From positions 1 through 53,301 of the forward strand of contig CAINMU010000114.1 in assembly GCA_903850885.1 (NCBI GenBank): a stretch of DNA of 53,301 bases. Direction: 5' to 3'. Positions within the stretch are counted from its first letter, which is position 1. Each line of letters opens with the position of its first letter. The notes under the pieces were generated by a model. It did not search any database. It saw nothing but the letters and a program-made list of their open reading frames with translations, and was not told the origin of the DNA. The translations under genes and the position numbers were made by a program. This DNA is from an uncultured Opitutia bacterium. Lineage in GTDB: Bacteria > Verrucomicrobiota > Verrucomicrobiia > Opitutales > UBA953. Of this stretch, positions 1 through 9,331 are shown piece by piece.

Positions 1-1
1 A

Positions 2-3000
2 GCAGCTGATCGCCTGGCTAATACGGCCACCCTGACCGGCTCGGGCTCGGCCACCATCAATCTGGGTGGCTACACCGACACGATCGCGACCTATAATCAG
101 TCGGGCACCGCGACGCTGACCAACGGCACGCTCACCGCCGCCAACTATAACCTCACGGGCGGCACGATCAGCGGCAACTTGGGCGACGGCACCCTGACCG
201 CCGCCAGCGGCACCACGAGCCTCTCGGGCAGCATCGGAGCCACCACGGTGACTGTTTCCGGCGGTACCCTCAGCACCTCCGCCGCGAATCGACTGGCGGA
301 TACCGCGACCATCAATCTCTCCTCCGGCACCTTGACGCTGGGCGGCAACGATACCGTCGGAGCGTTATCCCTTTCCGGCGGCACGCTCAGCGGAACCTCC
401 TTTGTGCTCACTGCCGCCACCTACGCCCTCACTGGCGGCACCGTCAACGCCCAGCTCGGCGCCGGGGCCATCACCGTTACCACGGGCACGACCACCCTCG
501 GCTCGGCCGGACGACTCAACTCTACCGCCACCCTCGCGATTAACAGCGGCACCCTTTCGCTCGGCGGCAACGAAACCGTCAGCACACTGACCTTGGCGGG
601 CGGCACACTCAGCGGCACTGGTACGCTCACTGCGACGACCTACGACCTCAATAGCGGCACCCTGACTGCGAACACCGGAGCTGGCACGCTGAATTTTAAC
701 GGCACCCTGACACTTTCAGGCACTTCCGCTGCCGCCGTGGTCAACTTCACCGCCGGCACCGCCACGCTCGGCTCCGCGAACCGCTTCACCGGCACGCCGG
801 CTGTCACGCTCTCGGCCGGTACGACCCTGAACCTCGGTGGCAACCAAACCATCGGTTCGTTGACGGGTACGGGCTCGCTGGCCAACGCCGTCGCGAGTTC
901 GATTCTAACCACGGGCGGAGCTAATACCTCGACCGACTTCGGCGGCATCCTCAGCGGCGTCGGCGGCCTGACCAAGACCGGCAGCGGTAATCAGACCCTT
1001 TCCCAAGCCAATACCTTTAGCGGAGCGACTCTGATCTCTGGCGGTACCCTGACGGCAAGCATCACCGGTGCCCTGGGCAGCACGAGCGGCATCACGGTCA
1101 ACGGCGCAATTCTTAGTGCGCTTGATTACAATACTTCCGCCACCCTTACGCTCGACACTACGGGAACGGCGACGATCAGCGGAACCGGTCTCACGATTGC
1201 GGGTGCGGTCACGAACGCCAATACCACCGCCAGTGCCCTGAACTTCACCAACGGCTCGGGCACGATCACCCTCGACTCGCTCGCAGGAGCTGGCTCGACC
1301 CGCTTCGGCAGCAACGCGACCATTACCGGCGGCATCAGCGCTGGCACCGTCAACGTCGTCGGCCTCCTCACGGGTACCTTGAGCGGCGGCACCGTCACCG
1401 CGAACACCCTCAGTTCTTCCAGCATCACCGGCGGTACGAATACCATCACCGATACCGCGGCGATCACCACGTTCAACTCCTCCAGCGGTTCGACGACCGT
1501 TAACGGCGTGGCGACCATCACCACCCTGACCACCGGCACGCTCAACCTGAACGGTGCGACGTCTTCGATCGCGACCCTCAACGGCGGCACCATCACCCTT
1601 GGAGCCACCGCCCTCACCGTCTCGGCCGGCACTAGTGCTGGTAGCATCAGCGGAAGCACCGGCAGCCTAATCTTCACTGGAGGCACCGTCACTCTTTCAG
1701 GTTCCAACACCTATGGCGGCGGCACAACGGTCAATACCGGCACACTTGTGGTCGGCGCGACCACCGCCCTGCCGACCAGCGGCGCCATCGCTATCAACGC
1801 CGCCAGCTCACTCAGCCTCAATATCGCCGGGACGTTCGGCGGTGCCGGCCAGACCCTTACGCTCAATGCCAATCAGGCCAACAGCCCGATCCTCAGTTCG
1901 CTGAGTAACGCAGCGGTCACGCTCCTAAGCAACGTCGTGCTCGCCGACGGCACCACGAACCGCATCGAGCCGACCAGCTCGGCCGCGGTGCTCACCCTCT
2001 CCGGTAACCTGACCGGAGCTGGCAATCTCCTCAAAGCCGCCTCAGGTAATCTGACCCTCTCGGGCACGGCCAACACAAACACTGGTACGACCCAAATCGG
2101 CAACGGCACCATCACCGTCAATGCCGGCTCTGCCCTGGGCACCGGTAACCTGAACTTATCTTCGACGGGCACCAACGCGACGACGGTCATCCTGAATAAC
2201 GCTACCCAGTCCATCGGCACGCTGACCAGCTCCTGGGTCGCCATCACCGGAACCATTGCCCAAACCCTCACACTCAACAGCACGACTCTGACCATCAACC
2301 AGAGCACGGATAGCACCTTCGGCGTCGGCGCCGTCTCGACTCTCACCAGCGTGATTACCGGTACCGGTTCGATCATCAAGGCCGGCGTGGGCACCCTCAC
2401 CCTCACCAGTGCCAATACCTACACGGGCACCACGACCGTCAACGCGGGGTCGCTTGTCACCAGTGGAGCGGGGGTGATTTCTGGAGACGTCACGGTTGGT
2501 GCCTCCGGCACGCTGACCCTCGGTACCGTCCAGACCATCACCAGCCTGGCCGCGAACGGCACGGTCAACGTGAACGTCGCCGAGACCCTCGGCAGCCTGT
2601 CCGGCAGCGGCGCCGTCAATGCCAACGCCGCGATCACGGTCACCAACACCAGCCCAGCCGTCAGCAGCTTCACGGGAACATTCACCGGCAGCAGCGCCTT
2701 GAACAAGAGCGGCACTGGCACCCTTTCCTTCGGCGGAAATAACAGCGCATCCTACTCCGGTGCTGTCAACGTGTCGGGCGGCGTCGTGAAGGCCGCCGCC
2801 ACCGGCGCGCTCGGTTCGGGTACCGTCACCCTCTCCGCCGGTTCAGTTCTCGGCGGTAGCGGAGCCACCACCACCAACAGTATCGTCATCGGTACGGCGG
2901 GGACCATCGATACATCAAGCTACGCAGTTGAAGCCAATCTTTTAACTTGGAATTTGGGTACAGTCACCAACCCTAACCCCACCCCACTCGCAAACACAAA

Positions 3001-6000
3001 CGTTGCGGCTGCCAGCATTACCACCACTGGATTGACGCGCTCAGGGTTTACGGTCGGAACACAGACGGACGGCTGGGGGGGAAGCGGTTTCAACTACGCC
3101 GATGCAGCGGCCGCAATAACCGCCTCGGCTTTCGTAACGGTTAATATCACCACGACGTCCTTACTGAACATCAAAAGCGTTCTTGCTTCAACCTACTATC
3201 GCTCAGCCGCTGGGGCCAGGAACACCTTATGGCAGTATAAAATTGGTTCAGGAAACTATGTCGATATAACTACAGTGGCTCTTGGAACCGCCGCCTCTAT
3301 TCAAACCATTAGTCAGGGTAGTATTAATCTAAGCGGGATATCGGCCCTGCAAGGCATTGCAGCCAACTCAACAGTTACTTTCCGTTTGGTGAGCTACGGC
3401 GCTACCGCCTCAGGAGGCAACTGGTATCTCAAGGACACTGCTGGAACCACCGCAGACTTTGGCTTCTCGGGTGAAATCGGTACTGGTACGGCCGGTGTAG
3501 CCGCCACCGGCACTGGTACGCTCGGCATGGCTGACGTAGGCACGACGACCTTCAGTACCGGCACGATTACGGTGAATAACACGGCGACGTTGGATGCGAC
3601 GCTGGCTGACTCGATCGCGATCTTCCAAGGCGTGATCACGGGCGCAGGCGCGATCACGAAGACGGGCGCGGGGGTTGTGAAGCTCTCGGGCGTCAATGAC
3701 TTCTCGGGCGGCCTGACAATTTCCGCCGGCACCCTGCAGGCCGGCAACGCCGCCGCCCTGGGAACCGGGACGCTGACAATCAACGGCGGCGTGCTTTCTT
3801 CGGACAGCGCCACCGCCCGCACGCTCACCAATAACATCACCGTCGGCGGCGACGCCAACCTCGGTAATGGCACTAACACCGGTGCCCTCACCCTTTCCGG
3901 TACCGTCGCCCTCGGCTCCGCCGTCACCCGCACGCTGACCATCGACTCCGCCGTCACCCTCTCCGGCGTCATCAGCGGCACCACCGGTGCCCTCACCAAG
4001 GCCGGCGCCGGCACCCTGAAGCTTTCTGGTGCCAACACCTTCACGGGTGCCTTCACGCTTTCCGCCGGCACCGTCCAGGCCGGCAACGCCGCCGCCCTGG
4101 GCGCTGGCGCGTTTAACCTGAACGGCGGCGTCTTCTCTTCGGACAGCGCCACCGCGCGCACGCTCACCAATAACATCACCGTCGGCGGCGACGCCACCCT
4201 CGGCAACGGCACCAACACCGGCGCCCTCACCCTTTCCGGTACCGTCGCCCTCGGCACGTCCGTCACCCGCACGCTGACCATCGACTCCGCCGTCACGCTC
4301 TCCGGCGTCATCAGCGGCACCACCGGTGCCCTCACCAAGGCCGGCACCGGCACCCTGACGCTGTCCGGAACTAATACCTACACCGGTGCCACCACCGTCA
4401 CCGCCGGCACACTCCAAATCGGCAGCGGTACGACGGGCACCCTGGGTTCGGGCGCGGTCACGAATAATGCGACGCTCAAGTTCGCCCGTACCAATAACAG
4501 TACGGTCTCGAACGACATCAGCGGCACCGGTTCGCTCGTCCAGGACGGTGTCGGTGGCACGACCATTCTGACGGGTACGAATTCATACGATACGACGACC
4601 ATCACCAACGGCACGCTCCAGGTCGGCGCAGGCAGCACGACGGGGACGCTGGGTTCGGGCGCGGTGACGAATAATGCGACCCTGACTATCAATCGGAGCG
4701 ATGCCTATAGCGTAGCCAACGCCATCACCGGTACCGGTGGTCTGATTATAAATGGCAATGGCACGATAACGCTTTCGGGAGCCAATAATTATACCGGCGC
4801 CATGACGCTCAACGGCGGTAAGATCTCGGTCAATTCTCTCGGCACCGGCGCGGGTACAAGTGCCCTGGGCGCCTCGACGCTTACCGATGTCACGAAACTG
4901 GTCATTAATGGCGGGTCGATCACTTACACTGGCGCTGGTAGTACCTCCAACCGTAGCCTCACCGTCGGCGATGGTACCTTCTCGCTCATCAGCAGCGGCA
5001 GCGGGGCGTTCATCCTCAGTAGCACCGCGAATATCGACTTCGCGGACACGATCGGAGCTGACCGCATCCTGAACCTCAGCGGTGCCAATATTAACGATAA
5101 TACCTTCGCCGCCGCTAGCTTCGATGCCAACGACGCCGGAACTTCCCGCGTGTTCAGTCAGATCGTCAAGGATGGTGTCGGTACTTGGATTCTTTCCGGT
5201 CCTAAAAACCGTTTCCGTGGCGACGTCCGCGTCGGCGGCGGCACCTTAGGCTTCACTTCCGACAGTCTGCCCAGCGGTCAGAGTATCAGTATGGCCGACG
5301 GTGCAGTCTTGCGCTGGGAAGCGGGTAATACCGATGACATCTCGGGTAAGCTCAATCCGGACGCGAACTCCAACGTCGTACTCAAGGTCAATGGCGGGTC
5401 GGTCACGTTCGCCATGGACATGATCTTCGTGGGCACGGGTGCCACGGCAAATGCTGCTACCGCCCGCGTTACCAAATCGGGTGCAAGCGACCTGACCCTC
5501 TCAAGTGCCCAGAGTTTTACGGGCGGCTTCACGGTCAGCGCCGGAAAGCTCATCGCCACCGCCAACGGTTCCCTGGGTACGGGTAAGACCATCGTCAACG
5601 GCACCGGCACCTTGACCGCCAACGGCAATAATTCGAATACTGATGTCGATGTAGACACCGGCGGTAGCCTCACGGGCACTGGCACGCTAAAGGCCGTCAA
5701 TATCTTCACGGGTGGGACGCTCGCCCCGGGCGCTTCGCCAGGCACCTTGATCACCGACAGCTTAGTCCTCGGCGCCAATTCAAACTTCCAATGGCAAGTC
5801 TATAACGCTGCGGGTGTCGCTGGGACCGGTTGGGATAAGATCATGGTCACCAACAATCTCAACCTCAGCGCAGTCAGTTCGGCCGCAACGCGGATCGCTA
5901 TCAACGTGATGTCCTTGCATGCCTTCTCCGACACGGTCACCGGCAACGCCATCAACTGGAGCAAGGATGATATCCACACCTTCCTCTTCGGAAATGTCGG

Positions 6001-6265
6001 TAGCATTACTTATAATTCCGGCTACAGCAGCCAGATCGCTGATTACTTCAGCTTCGACACTTCGGCCTTCACGACCACGGATAGCACCGGGATTGCTAGC
6101 AGCCTCTGGTCGATGTCTTATGATTCTGGCACTGGCAATATGACGCTCACGGCAGTACCTGAGCCTTCGACTTATGGTTTCGCGATCGGGGCGTTGGCCT
6201 TGGCCCTCGCTGCCATCCGCCGCCGCCGCCAACTTGAAGTAAAGAAGAAGGCCACCAGCCTCTGA
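2..6265 (+). CDS. Giant autotransporter-repeat protein with PEP-CTERM sorting signal (5' truncated)
   Basis: The reading frame is open from the left edge, so the N-terminus and signal peptide lie outside; about 2087 residues are present. Low-complexity T/S/G/A/N-rich sequence forms two zones. The first roughly 280 residues carry RLA-type units spaced about 220-280 bp. After that come about eleven recognisable autotransporter-associated beta-strand repeats (pattern like GTGTLTLSGANTYTG followed by AGTLQ). A compositionally different globular segment sits at 2929-3486. The C-terminus holds VPEPSTYGF, a hydrophobic helix (GALALALAAI) and a basic tail RRRRQ, the tripartite PEP-CTERM signal recognised by exosortase. 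No autotransporter outer-membrane barrel follows, so export and anchoring probably go through exosortase. Likely a secreted or surface beta-helical protein; substrate or adhesion role unknown. An internal 339-bp duplication lies at 3721-4398. Confidence 0.9.
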   Translation, partial: AADRLANTATLTGSGSATINLGGYTDTIATYNQSGTATLTNGTLTAANYNLTGGTISGNLGDGTLTAASGTTSLSGSIGATTVTVSGGTLSTSAANRLADTATINLSSGTLTLGGNDTVGALSLSGGTLSGTSFVLTAATYALTGGTVNAQLGAGAITVTTGTTTLGSAGRLNSTATLAINSGTLSLGGNETVSTLTLAGGTLSGTGTLTATTYDLNSGTLTANTGAGTLNFNGTLTLSGTSAAAVVNFTAGTATLGSANRFTGTPAVTLSAGTTLNLGGNQTIGSLTGTGSLANAVASSILTTGGANTSTDFGGILSGVGGLTKTGSGNQTLSQANTFSGATLISGGTLTASITGALGSTSGITVNGAILSALDYNTSATLTLDTTGTATISGTGLTIAGAVTNANTTASALNFTNGSGTITLDSLAGAGSTRFGSNATITGGISAGTVNVVGLLTGTLSGGTVTANTLSSSSITGGTNTITDTAAITTFNSSSGSTTVNGVATITTLTTGTLNLNGATSSIATLNGGTITLGATALTVSAGTSAGSISGSTGSLIFTGGTVTLSGSNTYGGGTTVNTGTLVVGATTALPTSGAIAINAASSLSLNIAGTFGGAGQTLTLNANQANSPILSSLSNAAVTLLSNVVLADGTTNRIEPTSSAAVLTLSGNLTGAGNLLKAASGNLTLSGTANTNTGTTQIGNGTITVNAGSALGTGNLNLSSTGTNATTVILNNATQSIGTLTSSWVAITGTIAQTLTLNSTTLTINQSTDSTFGVGAVSTLTSVITGTGSIIKAGVGTLTLTSANTYTGTTTVNAGSLVTSGAGVISGDVTVGASGTLTLGTVQTITSLAANGTVNVNVAETLGSLSGSGAVNANAAITVTNTSPAVSSFTGTFTGSSALNKSGTGTLSFGGNNSASYSGAVNVSGGVVKAAATGALGSGTVTLSAGSVLGGSGATTTNSIVIGTAGTIDTSSYAVEANLLTWNLGTVTNPNPTPLANTNVAAASITTTGLTRSGFTVGTQTDGWGGSGFNYADAAAAITASAFVTVNITTTSLLNIKSVLASTYYRSAAGARNTLWQYKIGSGNYVDITTVALGTAASIQTISQGSINLSGISALQGIAANSTVTFRLVSYGATASGGNWYLKDTAGTTADFGFSGEIGTGTAGVAATGTGTLGMADVGTTTFSTGTITVNNTATLDATLADSIAIFQGVITGAGAITKTGAGVVKLSGVNDFSGGLTISAGTLQAGNAAALGTGTLTINGGVLSSDSATARTLTNNITVGGDANLGNGTNTGALTLSGTVALGSAVTRTLTIDSAVTLSGVISGTTGALTKAGAGTLKLSGANTFTGAFTLSAGTVQAGNAAALGAGAFNLNGGVFSSDSATARTLTNNITVGGDATLGNGTNTGALTLSGTVALGTSVTRTLTIDSAVTLSGVISGTTGALTKAGTGTLTLSGTNTYTGATTVTAGTLQIGSGTTGTLGSGAVTNNATLKFARTNNSTVSNDISGTGSLVQDGVGGTTILTGTNSYDTTTITNGTLQVGAGSTTGTLGSGAVTNNATLTINRSDAYSVANAITGTGGLIINGNGTITLSGANNYTGAMTLNGGKISVNSLGTGAGTSALGASTLTDVTKLVINGGSITYTGAGSTSNRSLTVGDGTFSLISSGSGAFILSSTANIDFADTIGADRILNLSGANINDNTFAAASFDANDAGTSRVFSQIVKDGVGTWILSGPKNRFRGDVRVGGGTLGFTSDSLPSGQSISMADGAVLRWEAGNTDDISGKLNPDANSNVVLKVNGGSVTFAMDMIFVGTGATANAATARVTKSGASDLTLSSAQSFTGGFTVSAGKLIATANGSLGTGKTIVNGTGTLTANGNNSNTDVDVDTGGSLTGTGTLKAVNIFTGGTLAPGASPGTLITDSLVLGANSNFQWQVYNAAGVAGTGWDKIMVTNNLNLSAVSSAATRIAINVMSLHAFSDTVTGNAINWSKDDIHTFLFGNVGSITYNSGYSSQIADYFSFDTSAFTTTDSTGIASSLWSMSYDSGTGNMTLTAVPEPSTYGFAIGALALALAAIRRRRQLEVKKKATSL
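3721..4398 (+). repeat. Two tandem 339-bp near-identical units inside the giant repeat gene
   Basis: Copy 1 runs 3721-4059 and copy 2 runs 4060-4398; both start with ttccgccggcacc and each encodes 113 residues. Most positions agree at the nucleotide level, including the stretch encoding SDSATARTLTNNITVGGDA. The nucleotide identity is much higher than between the other repeats of the protein, which indicates a recent in-frame duplication or gene conversion. A shorter related pair encoding GTLGSGAVTNNATL lies near 4435-4475 and 4640-4682. Confidence 0.9.
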
Positions 6266-6291
6266 ACTCCCCAAGCGGGTAATTCGACTTG

Positions 6292-6316
6292 AAGTTGCGG
6301 CCGTCGACCGCAACTT
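6292..6316 (+). terminator. Perfect 9-bp hairpin after the PEP-CTERM gene
   Basis: The arms aagttgcgg (6292-6300) and ccgcaactt (6308-6316) pair perfectly around a 7-nt loop. It lies 26 nt after the stop of the giant gene and 6 nt before the ATG of the SulP gene. There is no T-run after it, so it is either a weak terminator, an mRNA 3'-end stabiliser, or a structure in the leader of the next gene. Confidence 0.5.
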
Positions 6317-6322
6317 GCCGCT

Positions 6323-7921
6323 ATGACCACCGCTCCATGGTTCAAGCCCGCCCTCCTGCGTACCCTGAGGGCCGGCTATACCCAGAGCGACTTCCTGGCC
6401 GACCTCTCCGCTGGCTTACTGGTCGGGGTCGTCGCCCTGCCGCTTTCCATGGGGCTGGCTATCGCCTCGGGCGTTAAACCGGAACAAGGACTCTATACGG
6501 CCATCATCGGCGGATTGATCGTCGCCCTGCTGGGTGGCTCACGCGTTCAAGTCGCCGGCCCGGCCGGTGCTTTTGTCGGCATCTGCGCCGCCGGAGTCCT
6601 CACGCACGGTTACATCGGTCTGGCCCTCGCGACCCTGATGGCTGGTTTCATCCTCCTGGGCTTTGGCTTCCTGCGCCTCGGAAAATATATCGGCTATATT
6701 CCCTACCCGGTCGTCATCGGCTTCACGACCGGCATCGCCCTGATCATCGCAAGCACCCAACTCGGGCCCGCCCTCGGCATCGCCGATCCCGCCAAAGTCA
6801 TCCCCAGCTTCATCGGCCGCCTGCAGCACCTCTGCACCAGATTTGATCAAATCATGTCAGGCTGCTTGGTCGTCGCTGTCGCCACGTTGGCTATCATCGT
6901 CCTCTGCCGTAAAATTTCGTTAAAGATTCCGGGCGCCCTACTCGCCGTCATCGCCGGCACCCTCGTGGTATCCTCATTGGGCTTGAGCGAACAATCGATC
7001 CCGACCATCGGCTCCAAATTTAAAGAAATCAGTGCCAGCTTCCAGCTGACGAATTGGACCGCTACCCTGCCCGACTCAGCCGCCTGGCTCGCCAAGGCTT
7101 CCGATGTTTTAGGACTCGCCTTTGGCATCGCGCTTCTGGTCGGGGTCGAATCCCTGCTCTGCGCCGTGGTTGCCGACGGGATGTCCGGCGATCGACATGA
7201 CTCTGATACCGAACTGACCGCCCAAGGTTTCGCGAATATCGCTTCGGCCTGCTTCATGGGGCTACCAGTCACCGGAGTCATCGCCCGCACGAGTACCAAT
7301 GCCCGAGCCGGGGCGAAATCACCGATCTCGAGTATCATCCATTGCCTGACCGTTCTGGCGATCCTGCTCATCCTCGCTCCGCTGGTAAAACATATCCCGC
7401 TGGCCTCGCTGGCCGGCGTCCTGCTCTCCGTCTGCTGGTATATGGCCGAACTCCCGCTCTGGCCGCGTTTATTCAAGTCCGGCGGCTCCGACCTCGCGCT
7501 CCTCGTCATCGCCTGCCTGATCACAGTCTTCGTCGACTTGATCTGGGCCGTCGGCCTCGGTGTCCTCGCCGGCTTTATCTTCCTGCTTATCCGCAAGTCT
7601 TCTCATCCCGAAAAGGAAGAGCCCGAGACCATCGAGATCCAAGAAGGCGACGCCGAGGTCCGCCTCGCCCTCTCCGGCCACCTGCACTTCGGCCGGGCGG
7701 CCGAACCGCGCGCGGTCGAAGCCCGACTGAAAAGCGGAACCCTGCATTTGACTTTGGATTTCAGCCACGCCCTTTTCGTCGATTGCTCCTATGCGCAAGC
7801 CCTCCGCGAACTCGCGCTCCACGCCCGTAAGCAGGGCGTAACCGTCCGCGCCGTCGGTCTGAACGGCCGCTCCGCCGCCGACTTCGACCGCTTCGGTCTG
7901 CGCGAAGTCATCGCCCTCTGA
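6323..7921 (+). CDS. SulP-family anion permease with C-terminal STAS domain
   Basis: The 532-residue protein begins with a polytopic membrane domain (about residues 25-425, many hydrophobic segments) with the SulP hallmark region SGVKPEQGLYTAIIGGL and GSRVQVAGPAGAF. A soluble C-terminal domain (about 435-532) has the STAS pattern (VRLALSGHLHFGR, then LHLTLDFSHALFVDCS), normally involved in regulation. SulP proteins carry sulfate, bicarbonate or other anions across the inner membrane; the substrate here cannot be read from sequence. The ATG at 6323 has no Shine-Dalgarno sequence and follows a hairpin by 6 nt. Neighbours are not sulfur-assimilation genes, so bicarbonate or another anion is equally possible. 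Confidence 0.88.
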   Translation: MTTAPWFKPALLRTLRAGYTQSDFLADLSAGLLVGVVALPLSMGLAIASGVKPEQGLYTAIIGGLIVALLGGSRVQVAGPAGAFVGICAAGVLTHGYIGLALATLMAGFILLGFGFLRLGKYIGYIPYPVVIGFTTGIALIIASTQLGPALGIADPAKVIPSFIGRLQHLCTRFDQIMSGCLVVAVATLAIIVLCRKISLKIPGALLAVIAGTLVVSSLGLSEQSIPTIGSKFKEISASFQLTNWTATLPDSAAWLAKASDVLGLAFGIALLVGVESLLCAVVADGMSGDRHDSDTELTAQGFANIASACFMGLPVTGVIARTSTNARAGAKSPISSIIHCLTVLAILLILAPLVKHIPLASLAGVLLSVCWYMAELPLWPRLFKSGGSDLALLVIACLITVFVDLIWAVGLGVLAGFIFLLIRKSSHPEKEEPETIEIQEGDAEVRLALSGHLHFGRAAEPRAVEARLKSGTLHLTLDFSHALFVDCSYAQALRELALHARKQGVTVRAVGLNGRSAADFDRFGLREVIAL

Positions 7922-7970
7922 ACGCCGCTCTGAGATTGCCCCGCAAGGGTACCGCACCTAGGTTGCCGGC

Positions 7971-8726
7971 GTGAGCACGCCCTCCCTCGAAGTCCTCAAG
8001 TCCACCGCACTCGCCACGGCTGTTGCTGCCGGTGACCTGCTCTCCCAGGGCGCCCAGATGAAGGTCAACGCCTCCACGGACGATGACGTGAAGATGCAGG
8101 TCGACGTCGACTCCGAGCACCTCGTCCGCGATAGGCTGAAGGCAACGGGCCTCCCGGTCATCGGCGAAGAACTCGGGGGCGACGCCTCCCTCTACGACGG
8201 CGACAGCCTGTACTGGGTCGTCGACCCGCTCGACGGCACCTACAATTACCTCCGGCGGCAACCTTCCACCTGCGTCTCGCTCGGCCTCATGCGCGGCAAG
8301 GAGCCGGTGCTCGGCGTGATTCATGATTTCACCGCGAAGAAGACCATCCTCGGTGTCGTCGGCGAAGGCACCTTCATCAATGGCGGGCGCATCACGCCTG
8401 GTTGGGTCAGCGACATCAAGGACGCGTGCATCATGACGGGCTTTCCCGCCGCGGCCGATAAGTCCGGACCGGCGATGCAACGCTTCATCGAACAGGTGGG
8501 TCGCTATAAAAAAATCCGCATGATCGGCTCCGCCGCACTGGCCCTCGCTTATGTCGGCGAAGGACTCGCCGATACTTATTATGAATCAGGCACGAACCTC
8601 TGGGATGTGGCTGCCGGTCTGGCGATTATCAAGGCTTCCGGAGGGCATTTCCGAATGGTCCCGACCGGTAAACGCCCGCTGAACTACGACCTTTGGGCCT
8701 CCTCGCACGCCGAGTGGACCCGGTAA
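7971..8726 (+). CDS. Inositol-monophosphatase-family phosphatase
   Basis: The 251-residue protein has the metal-binding motifs of the Mg-dependent Li-sensitive phosphatase fold: VIGEE (about 63-67), DPLDGTYNY (about 84-92) and NLWDVAAG near residue 205. The family removes phosphate from inositol-1-phosphate, 3'-phosphoadenosine 5'-phosphate, histidinol phosphate or sugar phosphates. The adjacent SulP gene makes a CysQ-like role in sulfate metabolism conceivable, but the his genes 11 kb away leave histidinol-phosphatase equally possible; the sequence alone does not decide. The start is GTG at 7971, 49 nt after the SulP stop. The length is typical. Confidence 0.85.
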   Translation: MSTPSLEVLKSTALATAVAAGDLLSQGAQMKVNASTDDDVKMQVDVDSEHLVRDRLKATGLPVIGEELGGDASLYDGDSLYWVVDPLDGTYNYLRRQPSTCVSLGLMRGKEPVLGVIHDFTAKKTILGVVGEGTFINGGRITPGWVSDIKDACIMTGFPAAADKSGPAMQRFIEQVGRYKKIRMIGSAALALAYVGEGLADTYYESGTNLWDVAAGLAIIKASGGHFRMVPTGKRPLNYDLWASSHAEWTR

Positions 8727-8749
8727 GCGGAGCCTTAATTATCGACAAA

Positions 8750-8771
8750 AAACCCTAAAAGCCTAGGGTTT
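8750..8771 (+). terminator. 8-bp hairpin between phosphatase gene and small membrane protein gene
   Basis: Arms aaacccta (8750-8757) and tagggttt (8764-8771) pair perfectly around a 6-nt loop. The tail is tttcttcc, only a weak T-tract. The hairpin ends 5 nt before the proposed GTG start at 8777, the same geometry as the hairpin before the SulP gene. It may terminate the upstream transcript, in which case the next gene would start further downstream (ATG at 8831). Confidence 0.55.
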
Positions 8772-8776
8772 CTTCC

Positions 8777-9250
8777 GTGGCCACCCTCTCCCTCGTCAAT
8801 CCGCTTCAGTCCCTCACGTTCGAAGGAACGATGATCCGCTATGCCGAAACGATTCTGGGCCAGAAATATGGCGAAATTGGCTTCTGGCTCTCCCTCGCGA
8901 TGGTCGTGATCTACCTGCCTATCCTGGGCCGCCTCGCGGCCCATCACTTTTTCGGCAAAGACGGCACCGCGGTCGGCATCGGTCTCACGGGGATTATTTC
9001 GGTAGCCCTGACTTTTATCGTGATCGCGATGGCGGACACGAGCTTGTCGAGCTTTGTCCCTAAGGCCGTCCAGACGCTGGTCATCTCCCTTTGCGCGGGC
9101 ACCGCCGTCCTGCTCGTGACGAGCGCCGCCGCCCAGATGTTGAGCATGGGCTTCGGCCCCTCGCTCGGGCTGCAACTTATCTTTTGGAATATCGTGATGC
9201 TGGCCCAACTCGCCACGAAGTTCCTGACGGATTTCTGGAAGCACGTCTGA
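8777..9250 (+). CDS. Small four-helix integral membrane protein, unrecognised
   Basis: The 157-residue protein has four hydrophobic segments at about residues 35-53, 66-88, 96-118 and 126-146, with short hydrophilic loops. I do not recognise a family. The GTG at 8777 sits directly behind a hairpin; an in-frame ATG at 8831 (MIRYAETILGQKYG) would give 139 residues and keep all four helices, so the start is uncertain. It is convergent with ppc, 81 nt away. Coding is supported by frame length, the consistent membrane topology and codon use like the neighbours. Confidence 0.65.
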   Translation: MATLSLVNPLQSLTFEGTMIRYAETILGQKYGEIGFWLSLAMVVIYLPILGRLAAHHFFGKDGTAVGIGLTGIISVALTFIVIAMADTSLSSFVPKAVQTLVISLCAGTAVLLVTSAAAQMLSMGFGPSLGLQLIFWNIVMLAQLATKFLTDFWKHV

Positions 9251-9331
9251 TCCCACCCACCCCATGCCCGTAAGCCAGTGATGGCCGGACAAGCTTAACC
9301 ATGGGCTCGTTGGTAATGCGGCGTTCTTAAC

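Noticed and set aside
3394-4417. Long open frames on the minus strand across the repeat gene (over 300 codons)
   Set aside because: They mirror the GC-rich, stop-poor repeat sequence of the plus-strand gene, have extreme V/P or G/R composition, and no start context or family pattern.
180-6150. CRISPR array or satellite from the many short repeats
   Set aside because: The repeats are in frame, diverged and protein-coding; there are no constant repeats with unique equal-length spacers.
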